Below, piece after piece: positions 12,837-22,915 of a DNA stretch of 64,000 nucleotides. The position numbers and the translations under genes are program-made. Source of the DNA: Tulasnella sp. 424 (taxonomy: Eukaryota > Basidiomycota > Agaricomycetes > Cantharellales > Tulasnellaceae); contig WSUB01000060.1 in NCBI GenBank assembly GCA_019633425.1, positions 62,001 to 126,000 on the forward strand. The letters are read 5' to 3'. Position 1 is the first letter of the stretch. Each line of letters begins with the position of its first letter. The notes under the pieces are model-generated. The model was given only the letters and a program-made list of their open reading frames with translations. It was not told the origin of the DNA and ran no database searches.

Positions 12837-13537
12837 CTGATTTGAGAGTCTACGCTTCAACTGGTCGCCCCATTCTTCCCGAAGGAACGATCGCGTTTGT
12901 TATCGCAAATAATCTCAATTAGAGCCTTGCTAGTGCCACGATCGGCCTCCTCTGATTCCGTCCTCGAAACCGGAGCGAAGCGAAGATCTGGCCTTTCAGT
13001 TGGAAAATTCTCTCTGCGCAGCGTTGGGGACTGCCCCTGAATAAAGGCTACTGAGGGTACCCTGCATGTCAGAACCACAATTGTACAAGGTATCAGCGTT
13101 TCGGCAACACCCCCACGTCATCGTTCGCGTTGTCCATGGAGGAGAAGAGGGACGTCGCAGTCAAGCTTTCCTCAGAATCCACTTGTACAATTGTGGCACC
13201 TGCCTTCAGACCGCATTGCATCCGCAATAGCTCCGTATATATATATACTAAACGTGGTATTACGAACTTTTACATGGTGGTCTGTGTAGTAGTATATTAT
13301 CTAGATCCGTGCTCTGCCCCATAGTGTTGTGTTCGGAGGAAGAGCTATCACAGAAGGTTTCCCAGAGGGGGTGAAAAGGGCTGGGAAGTCACCCCGCGCA
13401 CCTCCGGAGGAGCTCGCGCAGGAGCTAAGCTTACATCCGTGAGGCTAATGGCGCGATTCCAGTTTGCTCCAGGAGTTTGTTCCAAAACGGACTGCACCGA
13501 ACCCCTGGTTCATACATCCCCGATTTCCACCCCAGCC
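12837..13537. other. Spacer upstream of copy B
   Basis: No gene recognised. A TA-dinucleotide run lies near 13236-13250. Only the last 60-80 bases (cggactgcaccgaacc ... cccagcc) match the promoters of copies C and D. Confidence 0.4.
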
Positions 13538-15770
13538 ATGCTTACATTAGCGGCAGGCGCTCACGAGCAAGAACCTGACGCAACGGATCTCCTAATTCGT
13601 GCCATAACTACAATTATATGGTTGCTGTGGCCGAAAGCCACGAAGGCCAAATCGCACTCTAAGCGTCATCTCCAGCGACTCAGTCGCTTGTCTCTTCTCT
13701 TCGTGTCCGCCAACCAAGCTGCAGACGTAGCCGCGGTCACTGCGATAGTGGGTCAAAGCTGTGTATATGTTGAGGCCGTCCAAGGCTCAGAGGAACTCCC
13801 CGGACTCCACGGCCATCTGAATGTTGCTCAGAATCACATAGAATCGTATGCCCCATCTCTGCCACGTGATTTCAAAGATCCTGACCCCAAGCTTCTTTTA
13901 GCATCCCCTTGAATGCTAGATCGCTCCCAGACCCAGGTCAATTGGTGGCCGAGTTGCTGGCGGATCCTCTTCGATTTTGCTTCAAGAGGTTAGCTCTGAG
14001 CCGCTCAATGGTCGGAAAGACTTTCGGTAACCGTTTCTTAATTAGGGGGATCACAGCCATCACTCCTGTCGCTCACGGGGCTGCGTTGCAAAACCTATTG
14101 ACGACTATGTACATGAACGTTCCGACTTGTCCCCTGAGCGATCCTAGTCGCGAACCTCTACTTCAGTACATATATTGCTTCTGCCACAAGAAGATTCGCC
14201 ATCGGTTGCAGTCTTCTATCCCGGGGCACAAAGGTGACTTTATGGGACTGTTCTTGCGGTCAAAGGGCCGAGGTCGGATTACAAAGCAGGATTTCGAGCG
14301 TCGGACAACAAAGGAACCACTGAGGTCCGCCACCGCCGATGAAGAATGGTTATATCACCGCCTGGCGAAGTCACATCCACAAGAAAATTTTGGACCTAAA
14401 CCCACGAAGCTTCAACCTTATTATCATCTCGCTCTCAACGACGGCCAGCTCTGGATGTTATGGGAGTTCTTCATCGAATGTCTGTTTGATCTCGATGGGG
14501 CGTTGAAGTGGTTGGATCTGAACACCCGAGGCACCAAGCCCGAATTATACGGAGACGGATTAGAAAATCTCAAGACAGTCGCATACCGGATGAAAAAAAA
14601 TTTCGTTCACATGTCTCCGACTTTTTGGTCTCTCGTAGTGGAGATGGAAAATATACTTAGCGATCGCGCGGTGAGTTCCGGGAGGAGGGATGGTGAGTGG
14701 GCCATATTGATGGGCATTTGTAGGGCGAAAAAGTAGTTGAAGACCCACGATCGCTGTGGTCTTCACCCTCCAACACTAATGATCCGGGGTCAGCCTTCCC
14801 TCCAGGACACCAGGAAGGCTCGCAGGAGTCTGCTTCCCGGGGTGCCGATGTTTCCGGGGGATTGGATCAAGTTGGCCTGGCGCATGAAAGCGATTCTGGA
14901 TCGCCTGCCCATTCGGACTGCGAGGACTCGGACGACGGACTTGAATCCGAAGAAAGAAAGGAAAAAGGTTTTATCCAGCTATCGGGAATAGCTCTGCAAG
15001 TCCGCACCTGGTTACGCCGCGTCACGCAATGGCATGGGGCGGTCTACGATTTGTCGCAAGGCCGTCTCGCCCTTGCCGTCCTTAACAAGGAGCTAAAGAT
15101 ACATGTCGGTGTGGCACCCAAGGCGGTTCAACCTCAGCGGCAAGCTTCGCTGAGGGCCGTCGTCAACTCGCTTTGGGACAGTAGAACTCCGAATGAGCGG
15201 CTGGAGTTGATTCTGACCCGCGCACGCGAATTGTATGGAGACTGGAAGCTTTCAGAAAACACCCCTGCATACACTTTGGTAAATGCATCGGTGGATCACG
15301 AGGCTTCGTTGGAGCAGTGGGAGTGGTTGTTTCCTTCATCCTCGGTCCATTGCGAGGCCCATCTAGCGAGTATAATGCACGAGGCTCACGTATGTTCCTC
15401 TCCCCTCGATTAACATATTTATTAAGTTCAATTTTCAACTCGGTGCCCACACTCTCCACAGATCCAGAATCTCGCCATTGGCGTCTCGAAACCGTGCTGC
15501 TATTGTTGCGGACGACTCCTCAGCAGGCTGGGCTTTCAAGACGACGATATTTCCGACCATGGCAAAATATATTCTTGGGCTCCTCCTCCCGGACTGGACA
15601 ATGCAGTGAAGGAACACATCTTGCTGGAGTTGAAAACAAGGCTTGAGCATTACCTGGGGACCTATGCTGCTGGGCGCCGCGCAGTTGTTTCTTCCTCAGG
15701 TTCTGAAGCAGGGTCTTGTGCCGACGGAAAAGACGACGAGGTGCTGCCCCCGTTGTATCGTGCGTATTGA
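13538..15770 (+). CDS. OTT_1508-like deaminase-fold protein, array copy B
   Basis: Exons 13538-13845, 13902-13988, 14046-14670, 14724-15389 and 15462-15770 join in frame to 664 residues. Start chosen at the ATG in cagccATGctt, the position shared with C and D; an upstream in-frame ATG at 13439 has no counterpart in the sisters. The order is as in copy A: helical N-terminus (RRYIYCFCHKK-type block here LLQYIYCFCHKKIRHRLQ), a 47-residue Ser/Pro/Gly insert at the start of exon 4 that copy C lacks, an acidic segment, then VHCEAHL (H549, E551), SKPCCYCC (C574/575, C577/578) and SDHGKIYSW. Intron positions and phases (2, 2, 0, 0) equal those of the other copies. All motifs are intact, so it should be functional if the family is enzymatic. 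Confidence 0.7.
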
Positions 15771-15781
15771 TGGCTAGTCCA

Positions 15782-15880
15782 CTATACACCCATTGTAGTA
15801 GCTTTTGTCGTCGTCTCAACCCTTCCTTTCTTTGTAAGCTCCTCTCTGAAGTACTATATTATATCATTCGCGCTTTTTTT
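15782..15880 (-). pseudogene. Short RRP46 last-exon fragment behind copy B
   Basis: About 99 bases matching the RRP46 last exon on the minus strand, with an in-frame TAG inside (ATA ATA TAG). It ends at a run of nine or more Ts, where it is fused to the truncated deaminase copy. It is the shortest of the three RRP46 relics. Confidence 0.75.
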
Positions 15881-16205
15881 TTTCATGTACGACGTCGCTC
15901 CGACCTGTCCCGAGATAGAAAGCAGCCGCAGTCTACTACGCCGCTATGTATACTGCTTCTGCCACAGGAAGATTCTCCATCGACTGCAATGCCGTATCTT
16001 AGGGTACAACAGTCGATTCGTGGGACTGTTCTTGCAGTCAGAGGACCGAGGTCCCATCACGACGGAGGATTTCCAGAAGCGGACGGAAGTGACTTAGAAT
16101 CACCGAGGTATAGTAATGCTGGTGAAGCCTGGTTATATTACCGTCCGGTGGGGAGGTGTCCAAATGAGAACTTTGGACCTGAACCCATCGATAACTCAAC
16201 CTATG
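15881..16205 (+). pseudogene. Truncated fifth deaminase-family copy (exon 3 fragment)
   Basis: Begins at MYDVAPTCPEIESSR and RRYVYCFCHRKILHRLQ, the middle of exon 3 of the full copies. It has no exon 1 or 2 and no deaminase domain. After EDFQKRTEVT the frame hits TAG, and similarity goes on in another frame (SPRYSNAGEAWLYY, NENFGPEP), which shows a small indel. Similarity fades near 16205. The junction with the RRP46 relic is a poly-T run, a likely rearrangement point. Not expected to make a useful protein. Confidence 0.8.
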
Positions 16206-16445
16206 ATGTTCTAATGTTTCTGGCCTCCAGGGAGGTGATCCAGGATCTCTTGCTCACTCGGATGGCGAGAACTGGGCGCGCCTTGTCACTATTTGTCACG
16301 ACGATGCAGTCTGCTCCTCCACCCTTGCCCGTCTCTCCCTCGCTCCATCCGCCGGATGCTTCTAGAATACATAGCTGGGGCCGAATTAGTATGGCATAGG
16401 CAGACATTTGGGATTATACCGCGTTGATGTACGGAGTTTTTTTAG
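16206..16445. other. Non-coding stretch with an inverted match to the copy C upstream region
   Basis: No gene. Bases about 16285-16345 resemble the reverse complement of about 16921-16985 (shared cores gtcactatttgtcacga and tctccctcgctc). Confidence 0.4.
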
Positions 16446-17319
16446 TACCTGTTATGCACCACGCTAGAATGCCGCTGACTGCGTTCGAGAGTGCTTACGC
16501 AGCTGTTCCAGTTGTTTTCGAGGTGCTATCTAGAGTTTAATGGCTCGCTTATCATTTTGATGTAAGATATAAATATTTCCTGCAGTTTGGTACGAGGGTC
16601 AGTCTGGGACTGCTTCATCCAGCAGACAGGGGTGCTTCGGGCCCCTCGCCAATGATAGAGTAAATTTGGGCAATATGAATTGCTAGGGTAGAGCCTGTGT
16701 CACATTTTAGGATGATTTGGTAAACATATAGCAAGTCCTGGTACCCCTGTTACACTATTGAGTGGGCATGGCACGTTGGACATTGCGACTCGGACCCGAC
16801 GACCCGAATTTCGCAAAAATCGCATCGGCGGGAGCTAACAAACGCTCGTTTACTGACACCAGAGTATCTAATAACTCAAATCCGTTTACTATGGAGAGCT
16901 TTGACCAGGGAGGCATCTATTCGAGCGAGGGAGAGATGGGCAGGGGTGGAGGTGAATCGTCCTTCATCGTGACAAATAGTCACAGGGGGCTTCATGACGC
17001 TAGTTTGTACCTCCCAGAGCCGTTTCTCGTATTTCTTCAGGCACACCCGAACACGGCGCGTTCTACTTTCCACTCCCCCATGTCGTAAAGGATCCGATTC
17101 CGAGGAGAAACAACAAACACGCTCCTCAAATTTGCAGCTGTTTCTTGTGTGCGGTTCCCCCTCTCAATTTCGGATCACGTCACCCGTCCCGCAGAATACC
17201 CCCAAAGAAACAGCCGGGCGAGAAACAAATTGAGTAGGCCTTCTAGGCTGTAGTTGGTTTCGAAACGGACTGCACCGAACCTAAACCACAGACGTTCATA
17301 CATCCCCGATTTCCACCCC
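16446..17319 (+). repeat. Upstream repeat of copy C (same as 19770-20655)
   Basis: Non-coding stretch starting gttatgcaccacgctagaat that recurs upstream of copy D in the same order and orientation, with small changes. It includes the imperfect palindrome gtgacaaatagtcac. It forms the 5' part of the C and D duplication units and presumably carries their promoter. No ORF in it is preserved in both copies in a way that suggests a protein. Confidence 0.8.
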
Positions 17320-17496
17320 NNNNNNNNNNNNNNNNNNNNNNNNNNNNNNNNNNNNNNNNNNNNNNNNNNNNNNNNNNNNNNNNNNNNNNNNNNNNNNNNN
17401 NNNNNNNNNNNNNNNNNNTCTAGGCTGTAGTTGGTTTCGAAACGGACTGCACCGAACCTAAACCACAGACGTTCATACATCCCCGATTTCCACCCC
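17242..17496 (+). repeat. 78-base identical blocks flanking the N run
   Basis: Bases 17242-17319 and 17419-17496 are identical over all 78 positions (from tctaggctgtag to gatttccacccc), with only Ns between. The matching stretch upstream of copy D occurs once. The simplest reading is two contig ends that overlap and were not merged. Confidence 0.85.
17320..17418. other. Assembly gap (99 Ns)
   Basis: Run of 99 undetermined bases directly upstream of copy C. See the identical flanks; true missing sequence may be nil. Confidence 0.98.
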
Positions 17497-17500
17497 AGCC

Positions 17501-19594
17501 ATGCTTCCATCACCGGCAATTGTTTCCGAGCAAGAACCTGACTCAACGGATCTCCTAATTCGTGCCATAACTACAATTATATGGCTGCTGTGGCCGAAAG
17601 CCAAGGAGGCCAAACCGCACTCCAAGCGTCATCCCCAGCGACTCAGTCGCTTGTCTCTTCTCTTCGTGCCCGCCACCCGAGCTTCAGACGTAGCCGCAAT
17701 TACTGCGGTAGTGGGTCAAAGCTGTGTACATGTTGAGGCCGTCCAAGGCTCGGAGAAACCCCTCAACGGCCGGCTGGACGATGTCAAGAATCACATAAAA
17801 TCGTATGCCTCATCTCTGCCACGCAATTTTAAAGCAGATCCTGACCCCAAGCTTGTGTTAGCACCCCCTGGAACGCTAGTATGCTCCCAGAGCCAGATAA
17901 ATTGAGGACCGAGTTGGTGGAGGATCCTCTTCGGTTTTGCTTCACGAGGTAAGTTCTGAGATGGTCGGCAAGACCTTCGATAACCGTTTCTTAATTAGGG
18001 GGATCGAAGCTATCACTCCTGTCGCTCACGGGGCTGCATTGCAAAAGCTATTGACCGATATGTACAAGCTTGCTCCTACTTGTCCCGAGAAAGACAGTAG
18101 CCGCGACTCTCTACGCCGGTACATATATTGCTTCTGCCAAAAGAAGATCCTCCAACGGTTGCAGTCTCCCATCCCGGGGTACAACGGTCGCTTTGTTGGA
18201 CTGTTCTTGTCGTCAAAGCGCCGAGGTCCGATTACAATGCAGGATTTCAAGAGTCGGACAAAAAGGGAATCACCGAGGTGTAACAATGTCAGTGAACATT
18301 GGTTACACTACCGCCTGGCGATGAGATATAAAGACGAAGATTTTGGATCCAAACCCACGGCTCCTCAACCTTATCGTCTTCATCTTAGGACCGAGAACCA
18401 GTTCTGGAGTTTATGGGAGTTCTTCACCGTTTGTCTGGCGGATCTCGAGGGGGCGTTAGTGTGGTTGGATCAGAATACCCGAGGTACCCAGGCCGATTCA
18501 TATGCCCAAGCAGCGGGGGTTCTCGAGGTAGTTGCAGAGCTGATGAGGACGCTCTATAATTTCGCCCACGCGTCTCCGACTTTTTGGTCTCTCGTGATGG
18601 AGATGGAGAATGTACTTAACGATCGCGTGGTGAGTTCCTAGAGGAGGGGTGGTGAGTGTGCCATATTGATGGGGATTTGTAGGATCAAGTTGGCCGGGCG
18701 GATGAAAGCGATCCTGGATCGCCTGCCCATTCGGATGGCGAGGACTCGGACGATGGACTTGAAACCGAACAAGTAAAAGGTGACATCCAGCTATCGGGAA
18801 TAGCTCTGAAAGTCCGAACCTGGCTATGCCGCGTCACGCAATGGTTTGGGGCGATCTCCGATTTGTCGAAAGGCCGTCTCGCCCTTGGCGCCCTCAACAG
18901 GCAGCTCAGTATACATGTCGATGTAGCGCCGAAGGTGGTTCAACCTGAGCGACAAGCTTCGCTTAGGGCCGTCGTCGACTCGCTTGGGGGCGAGGGAACT
19001 ACGAACGACAAGCTGGAGTTGATTCTGGCCCGCGCACGCGAATTGTATCAAGGCCAGAAGCTTCCTGAAAGCACTGCCGCCTACGCGTTGGTCAAAGCAT
19101 CGATGGATGACGAAGCTTCGTTGGAGCCTTGGGAGAGGCTGTTTCCTTCATCCTCGGTCCATTGTGAGGCCCGTCTAGCGAGTATAATGTACCAGAAGCA
19201 GGTATGTTCCTCTCCCCTCGATTTACTTATTTATTAAGTTCAAATTTCAACTTGATGCTCACACACTCCACAGTTCCAGAATCTCGCCATTGGCGTCTCG
19301 AAACGGTGCTGCTATTGTTGCGGACGACTCCTCAACAAGCTGGGCTTTCAAAAAGACAATATTTCCGACCATGGCAAAATATATGCTTGGGCTCCTCCTC
19401 CGCAACTGAGCGATGAAGTGAAAGAACACATCTTGGGGAAGCTGAAAACGAGGCTTGAGCGTTACCTGGGGGACTATGCCGCTGAGCGCCGCGAAGCTGA
19501 TCTCTCAGGGTCTGAAGCAGGGTCTTGTGCCTTTGACGATGACGACGTCAAGGTGCCCCGGCTGGCTGATGTGCTACCGGGGCTTCGTAAATAG
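17501..19594 (+). CDS. OTT_1508-like deaminase-fold protein, array copy C
   Basis: Exons 17501-17802, 17862-17948, 17999-18629, 18683-19201 and 19274-19594 join in frame to 619 residues. ATG follows the CC-rich leader common to B, C and D. The helical N-terminus has TDLLIRAITTIIWLLWPK, RRYIYCFCQKKILQRLQ and SPTFWSLV. Exon 4 starts directly at DQVGRADESDPG, so the Ser/Pro/Gly insert of B (47 residues) and D (54) is missing exactly at the splice acceptor. The catalytic signature is complete: VHCEARL (H500, E502), SKRCCYCC (C525/526, C528/529), SDHGKIYAW. It ends in an acidic tail (FDDDDVK). The upstream side touches the assembly gap, so array order around it should be treated with care. Confidence 0.7.
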
Positions 19595-19603
19595 TCATGT
19601 CCA

Positions 19604-19771
19604 CTATACATCCCTTGTAGTAGGGTTTGTCGTCGTCTCAACCCTTCCTTTCTTTGTAACCTCCTCTCTGAAGTGCCGCATTATATCATTCGCGACTTTT
19701 TGAGCGAGAGAAGGCGCGGCGGAATACTGCAACAGGAGGAGATTTCAATATTCCCTTTTACTCATCTAAAC
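19604..19771 (-). pseudogene. RRP46 3'-end fragment behind copy C
   Basis: Matches the last exon and part of the last intron of RRP46 on the minus strand (SLAQKVANDIMRHFREEV; stop at 19606-19604). It breaks off after ctcatctaaacg, where the copy D upstream repeat begins. Intermediate in length between the relics behind A and B. Confidence 0.8.
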
Positions 19772-20655
19772 GTTATGCACCACGGCTAGAATGCCGCTGA
19801 CCGCGTTCAAGAGTGCTTACGCAGCTGTTCCACTTGTTTTCGAGGTGCTATCTAGAGTTTAATGGTTCGATTATCATTTTGATGTAAGATATGAATATCT
19901 CCTGCAGTTTGGTACAGGGTCAGTCTGGGACTGCTTCATCCAGCAGACGGGGGTTCTTCGAGCCCCTTGCCAATGATAGAGTAAATTTGGGCATTATAAA
20001 TTGCTAGGGTAGACCCTGTGTCACATTTTAGGATGATTTGGTAGACATATAGCAAGTCCTGGTACCCCTGTTACACTATTGAGAGGGCATGGCACGTTTG
20101 GACATTGCGACTCGGACCCGGTCACGACCCGAATTTCGCAAAAATCGCATCGGCGGGAGCTAACAAACGCTCGTTTACTGACACCAGAGTATCTAGTAAC
20201 TCAAATCTGTTTACTAGGGAGAGCTTTGGCCAGGGAGGCATCTATTCGAGCGAGGGATAGATGGCCAGGGCTTGAGGTGAATCGTCCTTCATTGTGACAA
20301 ATAGTCACAGGGGGCTTCATGACGCTAGTGTGTACCTCCCAGAGCCGTTTCTCGTATTTCTTCAGGCACACCCGAACACGGCGCGTTCTACTTTCCGCTC
20401 CCCCATGTCGTAAAGGATTCGATTTCGAGGAGAAACAACGCGGCAAGAAACCAGCTCCTCAAATTTGCAGCTGTTTTCGTGTGTGCGGTTCCCCCTCTCC
20501 CTTTCGGATCACGTCACCCGCCCCGCAGAATACCTCCAAAGAAACAGCCGGGCGAGAAACAAATTGAGTAGGGCTCCTAGGCTGTAGTTGGTTTCGAAAC
20601 GGACTGCACCGAACCTAAACCACAGACGTTCATACATCCCCGATTTCCACCCCAG
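19770..20655 (+). repeat. Upstream repeat of copy D (same as 16446-17319)
   Basis: About 0.9 kb starting gttatgcaccacggctagaa, colinear with the copy C upstream region and ending in the shared leader before the ATG. It is unbroken here, whereas the C version contains the N run. Differences are scattered substitutions and small indels. No protein-coding signal. Confidence 0.8.
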
Positions 20656-20657
20656 CC

Positions 20658-22902
20658 ATGCTTCCATCACCAGCAATTGTTTCCGAGCAAGAACCTGACT
20701 CGACGGATCTTCTAATTCGTGCCATAACTACAATTATATGGCTGCTGTGGCCGAAAGCCAAGGAGGCCAAATCGCACTCCAAGCGTCATCCCCAGCGACT
20801 CAATCGCTTGTCTCTTCTCTTCATGCCCGCCGCCCGAGCTTCAGACGTAGCCGCGATCGCTGCGGTAGTGGGTCAAAGCTGTGTAAATGTTGAGGTCGTC
20901 CAAGGGTCAGAGGAACCCCTCAACGGCCGGCTGGATGCTGTCAAGAATCACATACAATCGTATGCCCCATCTTTGCCACGCGATTTTAAAGCAGATCCTG
21001 ACCCCAAGCTTGTGTTAGCGTCCCCTTGAAGGCTACATCGCTCCCAGTGCCAGATCCATTGAAGGCCGAGTTAGTGGAGGATCCTCTTCGGTTTTGCTTC
21101 AAGAGGTTAGCTCTGAGCCACTCAATGCAAGACCTTCGATAACCGTTTCGTAATTAGGGGGATCGAGGCCATCACTCCCGACGCTCACGGGGCTGCGTTG
21201 CAAAGGCTACTGAAGGATATGTACGAGCTTGCTCCTACTTGTCCCGAGGATGACCGTAGCCGCGACCCTCTACGTCGGTACATATATTGCTTCTGCCACA
21301 AGAAGATCCTCCAACGGTTGCAGTCTCCTATCATGGGGTATGAAGGTCGCTTTATGGGACTGTTCTTGGAGTCAAAGCGGCGAGGTCCGATTACACAGGA
21401 GGTTTTCAAGAGTCGGATACCAAGGGAAACACCGAGGTGTAATAACGTCGATGAAGATTGGCTATACCATCGCCTGGCGGGGAGACATCCAAAAGAAGAT
21501 TTTGGACCTAAACCCACGGATTTTCAACCTTATCGTCTTAATCTCAACGAGGACCAGCTCTGGATGTTATGGGAGTTCTTCACCTCTTGCGTGGCGGGTC
21601 TCGAGAAGGGGTTAATTTGGTTGGATCAGAATACCCGAGGTGCCAACGCCGATGAATATGAGAAAGCAGTGCGGGTTCTCGACGCAGTTGGTAACCTGAT
21701 AAGGACGCTCTATAATTTCGCCCACGCGTCTCCGACTTTTTGGTCTCTCATGGTGGAGATGGAGGATATACTCAACGATCGCATGGTGAGTTCCTAGAGA
21801 AGGGATGGTGAGTGTGCCATATTGATGGGGGTTTGTAGGGCGAAGAAAAAGTAGCTCCAAGCCCACGACCGTGGTCTTCACCCTCCAGCAATGATGATCC
21901 GGGGTCAGCCTACCTTCCAAAACACCAGGAAGGTGTCGCTCCGTCTCGTCGTGGCTCGCAGGAGTCTACTCACGGAGACGCCGATGTTTCTGGAGGATCG
22001 GATCAAGTTGGCCTGGCGCATGAAAGCGATCCTAGGTCGCCTGCCTATCCGGATGGCGAGGACTTGGACGACGTACTTGAACCCGAAGAAGGGAAAGGTT
22101 CTCCTGAGCTATCGGGAACAGCTCTGAAAGTCCGAGGCTGGCTACGCCGTGTCACGTAATGGTTTGGGGCGGTCTCCGATTTGTCGAAAGGCCGTCTCGC
22201 CCTTGGCATATCCAACAAGGAGCTAAGAATACATGTCAATGTGGCGCCGAAGGCGGTTCAACCTCAGCGGCAAGCTTCGCTTAGGGCCGTCGTGGACTCG
22301 CTTGGGGGCAGTGGAACTCCGGATGACAAGCTGGACTGGATTCTGACCCGCGCACGCGACATGTATGAAGGCCAGAGACTCCCTGAAAACACCGCCGCAT
22401 ACGCTTTGGTCAATGCATCGGTGGACAACGAGGCTTTGTTGGGCCGGTGGGAGAGCCTGTTTCCTTCATCCTCAGTCCATTGCGAGGCCCTTCTAGCTTG
22501 TATAATGCACGAGAAGCAGGTATGTTTCTTTCCCCTCGACATACCTCCTAAGGGCAGTTTTCAACTCGGTGCTCACACACTCCACAGATCCAGAATGTCG
22601 CCATTGGCGTCTCGAAACGGTGCTGCTATTGTTGCGGACGACTCCTCGTCAAGCTGGGCTTTAAAAAGGACGATGTTTCCGACCATGGCAAAGTGTATTC
22701 TTGGCCTCCTCCTCCCGGACTGAGCGATGACGTGAAGGAACACATCTTGGGGAAGTTGAAAAGGAGGCTTGAGCGTAACCTGGGGGCGTATTCTGCTGGG
22801 CGCCGCGAAGCTGATTCTTCCTCGGGTTCTGATGCGGGGTCTTCTGCCATGACAAAAAACAGAGAGGAGGTGATCCTGATGGAGGATCTATTGGACTCAT
22901 AA
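20658..22902 (+). pseudogene. OTT_1508-like deaminase-fold gene, array copy D, with one nonsense codon
   Basis: Exons 20658-20959, 21019-21105, 21158-21785, 21839-22519 and 22588-22902 keep one reading frame throughout (671 codons) except for TAA at 22157-22159, codon 446. The sisters have CAA (Gln; RVTQW) or AAG at this place. Everything after the stop is open and all motifs are present: VHCEALL, SKRCCYCC, SDHGKVYSW. Translation would stop at 445 residues, without the deaminase domain. Exon 4 carries the 54-residue version of the Ser/Pro insert. Either a very young pseudogene, a gene that makes a truncated regulatory protein, or a sequencing error. The stop lies 13 bases from the end of RRP46 on the other strand. 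Confidence 0.75.
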
Positions 22903-22915
22903 GTAGTCATGTTGA

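Noticed and set aside
13439..13537. N-terminal extension of deaminase copy B from an upstream in-frame ATG
   Set aside because: Copies C and D start at the downstream ATG and have no equivalent extension; the stretch is the shared leader.
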